Shown here: piece by piece, positions 1 through 6,081 of the stretch
Layout: each line of letters starts with the position of its first letter
How positions within the stretch are numbered: position 1 is the first letter of the stretch
Assembly (NCBI GenBank): GCA_903928835.1
Contig: CAIYSK010000282.1
Span: 1-7,184 of the forward strand
DNA: 7,184 nt
Direction of reading: 5' to 3'
Source: an uncultured cyanobacterium
GTDB taxonomy: Bacteria > Cyanobacteriota > Cyanobacteriia > PCC-6307 > Cyanobiaceae
The notes under the pieces: generated by a model
What the model saw: the letters and a program-made list of their open reading frames with translations, nothing else
Told to the model about the DNA's origin: nothing
Database searches by the model: none
Translations under genes and position numbers: made by a program

Positions 1-4
1 TCAT
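1..4 (-). CDS. possible start of the next leftward gene (sufB?), cut off by the window edge
   Basis: Reading leftward, an ATG at 4..2 lies 13 bases after the ftrC stop codon (20..18). Only this start codon and one further base are visible, so the product cannot be read. In picocyanobacteria ftrC commonly precedes sufBCDS next to a divergent sufR, which makes sufB the best guess. That is inference from synteny. No clear Shine-Dalgarno sequence precedes the ATG. Confidence 0.3.
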
Positions 5-17
5 GGGATGAATCTGC

Positions 18-404
18 CTATCCGGCGGACAGGGTTTTCACTTCGTCGAGGCTGATGGTCTGCTGCTCACCCCGGAAAGGATTGTCCTCGGTAAGGAACA
101 GCATGCAGTGGCATTCCTTGCGCTCACGCATGGGTACACAGGGGCAATTCCAGAAGGCCTGAGACACTTCCGCCTCCTTATCTTCGTAGTGGCGACAGGG
201 GCAGAGGGCGCCGCCAAGCTCATCCTTGTGCCTGGCCAATCCAGCCAGCACAACAGCCGTAACGCCAGGGTCGCTGCAAAAATAGGTGCCGGTGCGCTGG
301 GCGTAGGTTTCGGCAAACTTACGGATCACCTCAAGGCTGTCATAGGCTGGGATTGCACCAGGAGCAGCACCGGCAGGCGAGGAATTGGCCGCAGCGTCGG
401 ACAT
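18..404 (-). CDS. ftrC: ferredoxin-thioredoxin reductase, catalytic (beta) subunit
   Basis: 128 aa. This is the catalytic subunit of the enzyme that passes electrons from photosynthetically reduced ferredoxin to thioredoxin, through a 4Fe-4S cluster next to a redox-active disulfide. The sequence shows the diagnostic triple motif CPC (68-70), CPC (87-89) and CHC (98-100), with spacings of 16 and 8 residues, as in the characterised Synechocystis enzyme. By alignment, the cluster ligands would be C68, C87, C89 and C98, and the active disulfide C70-C100. The region before about residue 20 is rich in Ala, Ser and Pro and looks like a variable tail. The start is the ATG at 404, without a strong Shine-Dalgarno sequence. 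The variable FtrV subunit is not in the window. The gene is divergent from sufR, with a probable SufR operator about 60 bp upstream, and may head a suf operon continuing off the left edge. Confidence 0.96.
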   Translation of the reverse strand: MSDAAANSSPAGAAPGAIPAYDSLEVIRKFAETYAQRTGTYFCSDPGVTAVVLAGLARHKDELGGALCPCRHYEDKEAEVSQAFWNCPCVPMRERKECHCMLFLTEDNPFRGEQQTISLDEVKTLSAG

Positions 405-463
405 AACGAAAGGGGGTCGCGAGAGAAAGCGATCAAGGGGCTTGGAACCCGCCCAACCCAGTT

Positions 464-483
464 ACGAAACACAAGGGTTTCGT
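464..483. promoter_or_regulatory. probable SufR operator: 7-bp perfect inverted repeat with 6-bp spacer
   Basis: Arms ACGAAAC (464-470) and GTTTCGT (477-483) are exact reverse complements around the spacer ACAAGG. The core AAC-N6-GTT agrees with the CAAC-N6-GTTG pattern reported for Synechocystis SufR, apart from the outer base. A hand scan found no other AAC-N6-GTT between ftrC and sufR. The site lies 59 bp from the ftrC start and 171 bp from the sufR ATG, so it fits the ftrC/suf promoter better than a sufR promoter near its start codon. A direct repeat GTTACGA (461-467 and 482-488, 21 bp apart, about two helical turns) frames the palindrome. Assignment to SufR is inference from pattern and location. 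Confidence 0.65.
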
Positions 484-551
484 TACGATTCGAGCCTAGG
501 GCAAAGGCCAGGGCGTTGGGGTTGGCGCCATTGTGCCTCCTGCCCTTCTAC

Positions 552-577
552 CCAACGGATCCATCCAACGGATCCCT
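552..577. repeat. two-copy tandem repeat, 13-bp period
   Basis: CCAACGGATCCAT (552-564) is followed directly by CCAACGGATCCCT (565-577), identical in 12 of 13 positions. It lies in the noncoding gap between ftrC and sufR, upstream of sufR. No function is visible; it could be simple slippage. Confidence 0.6.
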
Positions 578-654
578 CCGGCCCGAAGCCCCAATTCTGG
601 AATGGGCGTGGCATCGTGTGGGGAATTGGTTGGCGTGGGGGATCGGTGACTGCG

Positions 655-1332
655 ATGGGCGCCACCAGCCTCCCCCCAACCGCGTCAGCCCCACCGGCTG
701 AGAGCGTTCAAGCTCCCACCCGCACGGCGGCCCTAGCCCTGCTGTTGCGCAAAGGCGAAGCTACCGCCGCCGAATTGGCGGACTCCCTTGCCGTGTCGGT
801 TCAGGTGATGCGCCGCCACCTGCGCAGCCTGGAAGATGACGGCCTGGTGGAGGCGTGCCCAGCCCCGGAGGGGCCCGGCAGGCCAAGCAACCGCTGGCAT
901 CTCACCAGCAAAGGCCAGGGGCAATTTCCCGATGGCAGTGAGCATTTCGCCCTCAGTTTGCTGGAGTCGATGGCCGGCAGCCTGCCGCCAGAACTGGTCC
1001 AAAACCTGTTGGAGCACCAGGCTCTCCAAAAAGCCAATGACTATCGCGACCGGGTTGGCCAGGGCAGCCTCCAGGAGCGGCTCGAGCGCCTGGTCGACCT
1101 ACGCCGCCAAGAGGGCTATGTGGCGGAATACAGCACCGACGGCGACGGCTGGGTCATGAGTGAATTCCACTGTTCTGTAATGCGCATCGCCGAACAGTTC
1201 CCCTGCGTCTGCGACCAGGAACTCCAGTTGATTCGCCACACCTTCCCCGACTGCCAGGTGGAACGGGTGCAATGGCGTTTCGAGCAGGGCCACTCCTGTG
1301 GGTTCCGATTGGTACCGAGTGACGCCGCCTAA
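655..1332 (+). CDS. sufR: SufR, Fe-S cluster-sensing transcriptional repressor of the suf operon
   Basis: 225 aa from the ATG at 655. SufR is a DeoR-type winged-helix protein that carries a 4Fe-4S cluster and represses Fe-S assembly genes when clusters are plentiful. The helix-turn-helix spans about residues 24-67, with the recognition region near VSVQVMRRHLRSL. The C-terminal half has the SufR signature exactly: C173-X12-C186-X13-C200-X14-C215, plus one extra Cys at 184. The frame stays open upstream to an ATG at 385 inside ftrC, but that segment looks like translated noncoding DNA and includes the operator. A GTG at 646 is a second possible start: GGGGGA at 637-642 is 3 bases before it and 12 before the ATG, so spacing does not settle the matter. 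The 3' end overlaps the next gene, suggesting cotranscription and possibly translational coupling. Confidence 0.95.
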   Translation: MGATSLPPTASAPPAESVQAPTRTAALALLLRKGEATAAELADSLAVSVQVMRRHLRSLEDDGLVEACPAPEGPGRPSNRWHLTSKGQGQFPDGSEHFALSLLESMAGSLPPELVQNLLEHQALQKANDYRDRVGQGSLQERLERLVDLRRQEGYVAEYSTDGDGWVMSEFHCSVMRIAEQFPCVCDQELQLIRHTFPDCQVERVQWRFEQGHSCGFRLVPSDAA

Positions 1333-1747
1333 AAGCCCACTCTCGGAAGGGGAAGTGGCCGAACTGGAGGCCACGCTTCTGCCCGCCCTTGAGCGCCACC
1401 ACCTGCGGCTGCTCGCCCATGGGCTGCGCACCCTCCAATCCATAACTGGAGATCGCCATGGGGCCGGGTCCCAACCAGAGACAATCCCCGATCACGCCAG
1501 CCTCGTGGCCTGGGCGCTTCGCCAGGAGGCCCTGGCAGGCGACGGGGATTTCGCCCGCGCCTTCGCCGATCAACTGGTGGCAACGGCCCATCAACTGGAG
1601 GCCATCGCCCAACCGCTCGGGCTCAGGCCCCTGGCCCTGGAGCTCAGCGACCTCACCACCTGGGCCACGGCCTCAGCCAACGACCGGCTTGCGATCATCC
1701 CCCCAACAACGCCTTTGCCAGGCACGCCCCCAGCACCTCTGCCATGA
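1319..1747 (+). CDS. conserved-looking hypothetical protein between sufR and the phycobiliprotein lyase
   Basis: 142 aa from the GTG at 1319; a GTG at 1298 in the same frame would add seven residues. I do not recognise a named family. The protein looks mostly alpha-helical and soluble: an acidic N-terminal helix (near EGEVAELEATLLPALERHH), a helical centre (near HASLVAWALRQEA through ARAFADQLVATAHQLEAIAQ) and a Pro-rich end. There are no cysteines, no signal peptide and no membrane segment. It overlaps the end of sufR by 14 bases from the 1319 start, and its TGA overlaps the ATG of the lyase (ATGA), so translation of all three is probably coupled. Clean GC-rich coding character and tight packing support a real gene. 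A role tied to either the Fe-S regulator or phycobilisome assembly is possible but unsupported. Confidence 0.8.
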   Translation: MTPPKSPLSEGEVAELEATLLPALERHHLRLLAHGLRTLQSITGDRHGAGSQPETIPDHASLVAWALRQEALAGDGDFARAFADQLVATAHQLEAIAQPLGLRPLALELSDLTTWATASANDRLAIIPPTTPLPGTPPAPLP

Positions 1748-2289
1748 GTTCAGCCGCTTCGAGTCCAGCCATCGCCGATGCCATCGGTTTTTTCCGGCTG
1801 AGCTGCGGCCGTTGGCGCTCCCAGCGCAGCAGCCACCACCTGCTGCACCGCCGGGCCGAGGCGGGAGGATCCTTCATTGAGGTGGTCGAACTTGACGCCG
1901 CCGACCCCCGGCTGATCGCCATCGCCGAGCTGCACGGCGAAGATCCCGCTGCCCTTGCCGGGGGCTGCCGGGTGACCTGGAACGCTTCGATGGCCTGGGA
2001 CAAAGCCGGCGAGGCCCATGAAGGGGAGAGCGTTTTCGGCCTGATCCCCACCGATGGCCACGGCCGCCAAGGCCTGCTGCTGCGGGATCGGGGCTACGCA
2101 GAAACCGCGCCCGTGGCTGGCCACTTCGCCATGGATGACCGCGACGAGCTGCTGCTCACCACGAGCTACGAAACGATGAACAGCCTGGAGCGCTTCAGCT
2201 TTGCGGGTCCCAACGTGCGCTTGCGCACCAGCACGGTGGAAGGCCTCTCGAACACGGCCTCCTTCTGCGTCGAGACCCGGCTGGCCTAA
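1744..2289 (+). CDS. phycobiliprotein chromophore lyase, CpcS/CpeS family
   Basis: 181 aa. Members of this family attach phycobilins to cysteine thioethers of phycobiliprotein subunits (typically Cys-82/84 sites) and have a lipocalin-like beta-barrel fold. Family features seen here are the N-terminal block WRSQRSSHHL (24-33), followed by an acidic/Gly stretch and the IEVVEL strand (45-50). A central G-L-L-L-R-D-R-G-Y block and a C-terminal ERFSFAGPNVRLR block (149-161) before a final SFCVETR also fit. The length is normal. The ATG at 1744 overlaps the upstream stop codon. The next gene, cpcG, points to phycobilisome assembly, but sequence alone does not separate CpcS, CpcU, CpeS and CpeU, nor show which bilin or subunit is used. 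CpcS-type enzymes may need a CpcU partner; none is visible here. Confidence 0.9.
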   Translation: MSSAASSPAIADAIGFFRLSCGRWRSQRSSHHLLHRRAEAGGSFIEVVELDAADPRLIAIAELHGEDPAALAGGCRVTWNASMAWDKAGEAHEGESVFGLIPTDGHGRQGLLLRDRGYAETAPVAGHFAMDDRDELLLTTSYETMNSLERFSFAGPNVRLRTSTVEGLSNTASFCVETRLA

Positions 2290-2403
2290 CCAGCACCCGC
2301 AGGAAACCGACTTGAACGTTACGGACTGTGAGTCCTGCCTCAACAGGGCGGACCCAGCCCTGGCCGCACTTCTACGATCCGAGGCGAGTGATGCTGAAGT
2401 CGC
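2290..2403 (+). promoter_or_regulatory. lyase-cpcG intergenic region, possible cpcG promoter
   Basis: This 114-bp gap has no gene. TACGAT at 2373-2378 fits a -10 hexamer and would place transcription start about 20 bp before the cpcG GTG, but no good -35 element lies 16-18 bp upstream. A small GGACT/AGTCC inverted repeat (2323-2335, 3-base loop) is too weak to be a terminator. cpcG may have its own promoter here and also receive readthrough from the sufR-lyase unit. Confidence 0.25.
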
Positions 2404-3165
2404 GTGGCCCTGCCCCTCCTGAAATACGCACCCACCAGCCAGAACTCGCGGGTCAAGGCTCTGCGGGTGGGTTCGGATGAGGATCCCAAGGCCGTAGCCA
2501 TGGACAAGGCCATGGATCGCGAAGATCAAAACTTCGTGATCGAAGCGGCCTACCGCCAAATCTTTTTCCACGCCTTCAAGGTCGACCGGGACCGCACCCT
2601 CGAAAGCCAGCTGCGCGATGGCCAAATCACCGTGCGGGACTTCATCCGCTCCCTGTGCCTGTCGGACACCTTCACCCGCAGCTTCTACAACCTGAACAGC
2701 AACTACCGGGTGGCCCGCCACCTGGTGGAGAAGCTGCTAGGCCGCCCTGTCCACGGCAAGTCCGAAGAGATTGCCTGGTCGGCCGTGATCATGACCCGCG
2801 GCATCAAGGGCGCAGTTGACGACATCCTCAACAGCCAGGAGTATCTCGACAACTTCGGCTACGACACCGTTCCCTACCACCGCAATCGGGTGGTGGGCTC
2901 CCGCGATTTGGGCGAAAGCCCCTTCAACCTCACCAGCCCCCGCTACGAGGCCTACTACCGCAGCATTCTTGGTTTCCCCCAAGTGGTGTACACCGGCACC
3001 GCGAAGGCCTTCCCCGAGCGCACCCGCCAGCGCCGAGGCGGATTCCCCGAGGACTATCTCCCCTGGGTGCGCACGCTGCCCGCCCTGCGCAACAGCGGAG
3101 GCTCCTCCGGCAACACGGGCATGGATTACATGGCCAAAGTTCCCTACCGCAGCATTGGCCGCTGA
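2404..3165 (+). CDS. cpcG: phycobilisome rod-core linker polypeptide CpcG
   Basis: 253 aa. CpcG joins phycocyanin rods to the allophycocyanin core of the phycobilisome on the cytoplasmic face of thylakoids. The N-terminus MALPLLKYAPTSQNSRV is the typical CpcG start and fixes initiation at the GTG at 2404, which has no strong Shine-Dalgarno sequence. The phycobilisome linker domain spans roughly residues 20-160, including FVIEAAYRQIFFHAF, the RDFIRSLCLSDTF block, LVEKLLGRPV, an ILNSQEYLDNFGYDTVPYHR block and a Tyr/Arg-rich exit. The C-terminal region (about 160-253) is basic and Gly/Ser-rich, ending KVPYRSIGR, with no hydrophobic helix. It therefore resembles core-attaching CpcG1 rather than the membrane-anchored CpcL/CpcG2 type. 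Length is normal (about 250 aa). An intrinsic terminator follows. Confidence 0.95.
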   Translation: MALPLLKYAPTSQNSRVKALRVGSDEDPKAVAMDKAMDREDQNFVIEAAYRQIFFHAFKVDRDRTLESQLRDGQITVRDFIRSLCLSDTFTRSFYNLNSNYRVARHLVEKLLGRPVHGKSEEIAWSAVIMTRGIKGAVDDILNSQEYLDNFGYDTVPYHRNRVVGSRDLGESPFNLTSPRYEAYYRSILGFPQVVYTGTAKAFPERTRQRRGGFPEDYLPWVRTLPALRNSGGSSGNTGMDYMAKVPYRSIGR

Positions 3166-3203
3166 AGCCAGTCCGGGCCAAGGTTGGAACCACACCATCA
3201 CCC

Positions 3204-3229
3204 AAAGGCGGCCTAGGTCGCCTTTTTTT
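3204..3229 (+). terminator. intrinsic terminator after cpcG
   Basis: Stem AAAGGCG (3204-3210) pairs with CGCCTTT (3219-3225) around an 8-base loop, and a run of seven T (3223-3229) overlaps and follows the 3' arm. It starts 38 bp after the cpcG stop codon and closes the sufR-to-cpcG gene group. The rest of the gap to 3349 holds a TGGCCGGCCA palindrome (3231-3240) and a weak AGGGTG/CACCCT inverted repeat (3240-3261), and presumably the promoter of the next gene, which I could not locate. Confidence 0.85.
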
Positions 3230-3349
3230 ATGGCCGGCCAGGGTGTGTCCAAATGCACCCTCTGAAGTCAGTGGATCCTGACGGCCATGGTTGGAAGAAG
3301 TCGGGTAATGGGAAAGTGGCCACACTGATCCCAAACGAATCCTGCAGCT

Positions 3350-4423
3350 GTGAGCCAGACCCTCTCTACGTTGGCCCTGATGACGCTTCGCCAGCTCAGG
3401 GACATCGCCAGTGAACTGGGTGTTGGTTTGTACAGCAGGAAATCCAAAGACGAGCTGCTCGAAGCCATCGCAGCACGTCAGGCCAATGCCAAACGCAGCC
3501 TGAAGGCGATCGAGGCCGAAATGGCGCCGGCCCCCCGGCCGTCAGCGTCCACCACTGTGGTGTTCCTACCCAGGGATCCCCAGTGGGCCTACGTGTTCTG
3601 GGAAATCGCCGAAGCGGATCGCGCCCAAGCCCAGGCAGCTGGTGCAAGCCAGCTTTGCCTGCGGGTGGCCGATGTCACTGGCCTAGCAGGCGGCTCCGCC
3701 CACCCCCACACCCTCCAAGAGGTTGTGGTGGATAGCCATGTCACCGAGTGGTACCTGCCCGTTCCGTTAAGTGATCGCGATTACCGCGTGGAGTTGGGGT
3801 ATCGCAAAGGTGGCAGTGGCGGCTGGATTTCCCTGGCGTTCTCGTCCGTGGCGAGGGTGCCATCCATGCATCCCAGCGAGCAAATTCTCGATCAATTTGT
3901 GCCCTTCTCGCTCGAGGCCAGCCCCACCTCCCTGCCAACCCCGTTGGAGTCCGCCGATCCTGGCCTGCACGAGCGCCTGTATCAAACGGCCACCTCCGGT
4001 GTCCGCAGCAGGGGCATGGGTCGGGGCTCGGAAGCCTTCCACGAACTTGATGATCAGGAGCTCAACTCCAACCGTCTCAACGCCTCTGGAGCAGGGGTGT
4101 GGGCCAGTGGCCGCAATGAATCTGGCCTCGGCGGCGTGGCTGCTCGCCAGCGCTCTTTCTGGCTGGTGGCGGATGCCGAACTGATCGTTTACGGCGCCAC
4201 CGACCCTTCTGCCCGTCTCACCATTGGGACGGAAGTGGTGCCCCTTTCAGCGGATGGCACCTTCCGGGTGCAAGTGCCGTTCAGGGATGGTCAACAGCTG
4301 TATCCCATCGAGGCCGTTGCGGCCGATGGTGTGCAAAAGCGCAACATCACCCTCGAATTCAATCGGATCACCCCTGAAGACAACAGCAACCCTGCCGACA
4401 AGGCCATTGCAGAGTGGTTCTAA
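3350..4423 (+). CDS. DUF4912 domain protein with SAP/Rho-N-like N-terminus
   Basis: 357 aa from the GTG at 3350; an ATG at 3380 would drop ten residues. I kept the longer form because homologues as I recall them start with a similar MSQTL-type N-terminus. Residues about 10-46 (MTLRQLRDIASELGV, then YSRKSKDELLEAI) resemble the helical SAP/Rho-N fold, which often binds nucleic acid. Residues about 68-185 match the DUF4912 type, with VVFLPRDPQWAYVFWEI (70-86) as the clearest block. A Gly/Ser-rich, low-complexity linker follows. A C-terminal beta-rich segment (about 266-340, from RQRSFWLVADAEL to ITLEFNRITPE) looks Ig-like. There is no signal peptide or membrane helix. The role is unknown. It lies 31 bp upstream of the small membrane-protein gene. 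Confidence 0.85.
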   Translation: MSQTLSTLALMTLRQLRDIASELGVGLYSRKSKDELLEAIAARQANAKRSLKAIEAEMAPAPRPSASTTVVFLPRDPQWAYVFWEIAEADRAQAQAAGASQLCLRVADVTGLAGGSAHPHTLQEVVVDSHVTEWYLPVPLSDRDYRVELGYRKGGSGGWISLAFSSVARVPSMHPSEQILDQFVPFSLEASPTSLPTPLESADPGLHERLYQTATSGVRSRGMGRGSEAFHELDDQELNSNRLNASGAGVWASGRNESGLGGVAARQRSFWLVADAELIVYGATDPSARLTIGTEVVPLSADGTFRVQVPFRDGQQLYPIEAVAADGVQKRNITLEFNRITPEDNSNPADKAIAEWF

Positions 4424-4454
4424 GACCATCCATGACCCCATCCCGGCACTACAG

Positions 4455-4631
4455 ATGAAGCGCGCCATGGTTGCCTTCACCCCTTTGGCAGGCGCGCTGG
4501 CCTTTCCTTTGCTGATACCTCTGGTTCTGAAACACGCCGGCATCCCGGCCGCTGTCCTCAGCGCCGTGGCCATTGCCGTTGTCTGGTTTGTGCTGATGCT
4601 GCGCACCGCCGAGATGCCTGGGCACTCCTAG
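4455..4631 (+). CDS. small hydrophobic membrane protein, 58 aa
   Basis: 58 aa from the ATG at 4455. The frame extends upstream into the DUF4912 gene, but that part is the antiphase reading of coding DNA. The protein starts MKRAM and has two hydrophobic helices, about residues 6-25 and 29-49, separated by KHAG, then a short polar tail (TAEMPGHS). The topology looks like a helical hairpin with both ends on the same side. It resembles small conserved hypothetical membrane proteins of picocyanobacteria, as I recall them. No function can be given. It follows the DUF4912 gene by 31 bp and precedes the PLD gene closely, so cotranscription is plausible. No clear Shine-Dalgarno sequence is seen. Confidence 0.72.
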   Translation: MKRAMVAFTPLAGALAFPLLIPLVLKHAGIPAAVLSAVAIAVVWFVLMLRTAEMPGHS

Positions 4632-4706
4632 GGGACTTTGCCCATCGGCCTAGTTCCGGCGGGCGGATGGGCCGTGGGAATCCTGGAACTAACCGCTCCA
4701 GAGCCT

Positions 4707-6080
4707 GTGAATCGATTGCCGCGATTGCCCCGATGGGCGCTTGGGGCCTGTTGCGCGTCCCTTCCCCTCTTGCTCGGGGGCTGCAGCATCCAGGGCAAGT
4801 TGCTCGGCAAACCAGCAGAGGACCTGCTGTTGCCCCCGGGCATCGAGGTGGCCTTCAACCACAACAGCGCCCGCCACTACCGCAGTCCGATCAGCGGTCG
4901 CTGGCGAGAAGGCGACGACCTCGAAGCCTTTGTGCTCAGCACGATTGCAACGGCCAAGCAAGAAATCCTCGTAGCGGTGCAAGAGCTCTCGCTCCCGAAG
5001 GTGGCCGAAGCCCTTGTGGCCAAACAGCGCCAAGGGGTGTCCGTGAAGGTCGTGCTCGAGAACACCTACAGCACCCCTTGGAGCGAAGAGCACCTGGCTG
5101 ATCTGGTGCCCCACCAACGCAAACGCCACCAGCAACTCGAGCAACTGGGCTGGGGCGATGCGCTGCTGATCCTGCAGCGGGGAGGCGTACCGATGATCGA
5201 TGACACCGCCGACGGCAGTGCCGGCAGCGGCCTCATGCACCACAAATTTATGGTGGTGGACCGCAAGGTCGTGGTGGCGGGTTCGGCAAATTTCACGCCG
5301 TCCTGCATCCATGGGGACCCGGATGATCCCCAGTCGCGGGGGAATGTAAACCACCTGCTGCGTTTTCATAGCCCAGAGCTGGCAGCCGTGTTTGCGGCCG
5401 AATTTGGCCGGATGTGGGGCGATGGACCTGGCGGCAAACCAGATAGTCACTTTGGCGCTGCCAAAGGGGAGGGCGCTCTGCAGCAGGTGCTGGTGGGGCC
5501 CACCCGGGTGGGGGTGCTGTTTGCCCCGCACCGGAGAAGCGATCCAAACCAGGGATTACTGCTGCTCGAGCAGCTGCTGGCCACCACCAAAAAGACGGTG
5601 GACCTCGCCCTCTTTGTGTTGTCGGAGCAGGGGATTGCCGATGCCCTTGCCACCCTCCAGGCAAAAGGAGTGGCCATACGCCTGCTTGCCGATCCTGGCT
5701 TTGCCAATCGATCCTTCAGCGAAATTCTCGATCTTCTCGGCACCCAACTGCCGGATCGCAACTGCAAATTGGAGGCCAGCAATCGCCCCTGGCGCAAGCC
5801 CCTCGATGGCGTGGGCACCCCGCGCCTGGCCCCAGGCGACAAGTTGCACCACAAGCTCGCTGTGATCGATCACCGCACCGTGATCACCGGATCCTTCAAT
5901 TGGAGCCCCAGTGCCGCCCACCAAAACGATGAAACCCTCCTGGTGATTGAGTCACCCCTGCTGGCCAAGCATTTCACCGCTGAAATCAATCGCCTTTGGA
6001 AAGGGGCAGAGCTCGGCATCACACCTCGCCTACAGAGAAAACAAGAGCGCCAAAGGAGGCTCTGCGGCAAAGGAACCTAA
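4707..6080 (+). CDS. phospholipase D superfamily lipoprotein with two HKD motifs
   Basis: 457 aa from the GTG at 4707. Two complete catalytic HxK-x4-D-x6-GS motifs are present: H178, K180, D185, G192-S193 and H381, K383, D388, G395-S396, each followed by an Asn (GSAN and GSFN). The paired active site is typical of PLD, cardiolipin synthase-like and related phosphodiesterases; the substrate cannot be read from sequence. The start was chosen because it gives a classic lipoprotein signal: basic MNRLPRLPRW, a hydrophobic stretch, then LGGC with the lipidated Cys at 26. Upstream in-frame starts (TTG 4638, GTG 4674) would lengthen the n-region. The mature protein is probably anchored in the membrane facing the periplasm. 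The C-terminus (RLQRKQERQRRL) is strongly basic. Downstream is a large hairpin and then a convergent gene. Confidence 0.88.
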   Translation: MNRLPRLPRWALGACCASLPLLLGGCSIQGKLLGKPAEDLLLPPGIEVAFNHNSARHYRSPISGRWREGDDLEAFVLSTIATAKQEILVAVQELSLPKVAEALVAKQRQGVSVKVVLENTYSTPWSEEHLADLVPHQRKRHQQLEQLGWGDALLILQRGGVPMIDDTADGSAGSGLMHHKFMVVDRKVVVAGSANFTPSCIHGDPDDPQSRGNVNHLLRFHSPELAAVFAAEFGRMWGDGPGGKPDSHFGAAKGEGALQQVLVGPTRVGVLFAPHRRSDPNQGLLLLEQLLATTKKTVDLALFVLSEQGIADALATLQAKGVAIRLLADPGFANRSFSEILDLLGTQLPDRNCKLEASNRPWRKPLDGVGTPRLAPGDKLHHKLAVIDHRTVITGSFNWSPSAAHQNDETLLVIESPLLAKHFTAEINRLWKGAELGITPRLQRKQERQRRLCGKGT

Positions 6081-6081
6081 C

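Noticed and set aside
484..489. TACGAT next to the operator as a sufR -10 box
   Set aside because: No matching -35 element at the right distance, and it would imply a leader of about 160 bases; too weak to annotate.
385..654. Upstream extension of the sufR frame, adding 90 residues
   Set aside because: It overlaps the start of ftrC, contains the palindromic operator and has no domain character; the SufR family length and HTH position fit a start at 655 (or 646).
1750..2721. Long leftward open frame of 323 codons opposite the lyase and cpcG
   Set aside because: It lies antisense to two well-recognised genes; long antisense frames are common in GC-rich coding DNA, and its translation shows no family features.
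3240..3282. Inverted repeats AGGGTG/CACCCT (3240-3261) and GTCAG/CTGAC (3267-3282) downstream of the cpcG terminator
   Set aside because: Five to six base pairs with 6-10 base loops is within chance for this composition, and neither lies at a convincing promoter.
4224..4454. Longer N-terminus for the small membrane protein
   Set aside because: This part is an out-of-frame reading of the DUF4912 gene; the clean membrane protein begins at the ATG at 4455.
4689..5531. Leftward open frame of 280 codons opposite the PLD gene
   Set aside because: The plus strand has an intact two-HKD protein; the antisense translation is His/Ala/Gly-rich without recognisable domains.
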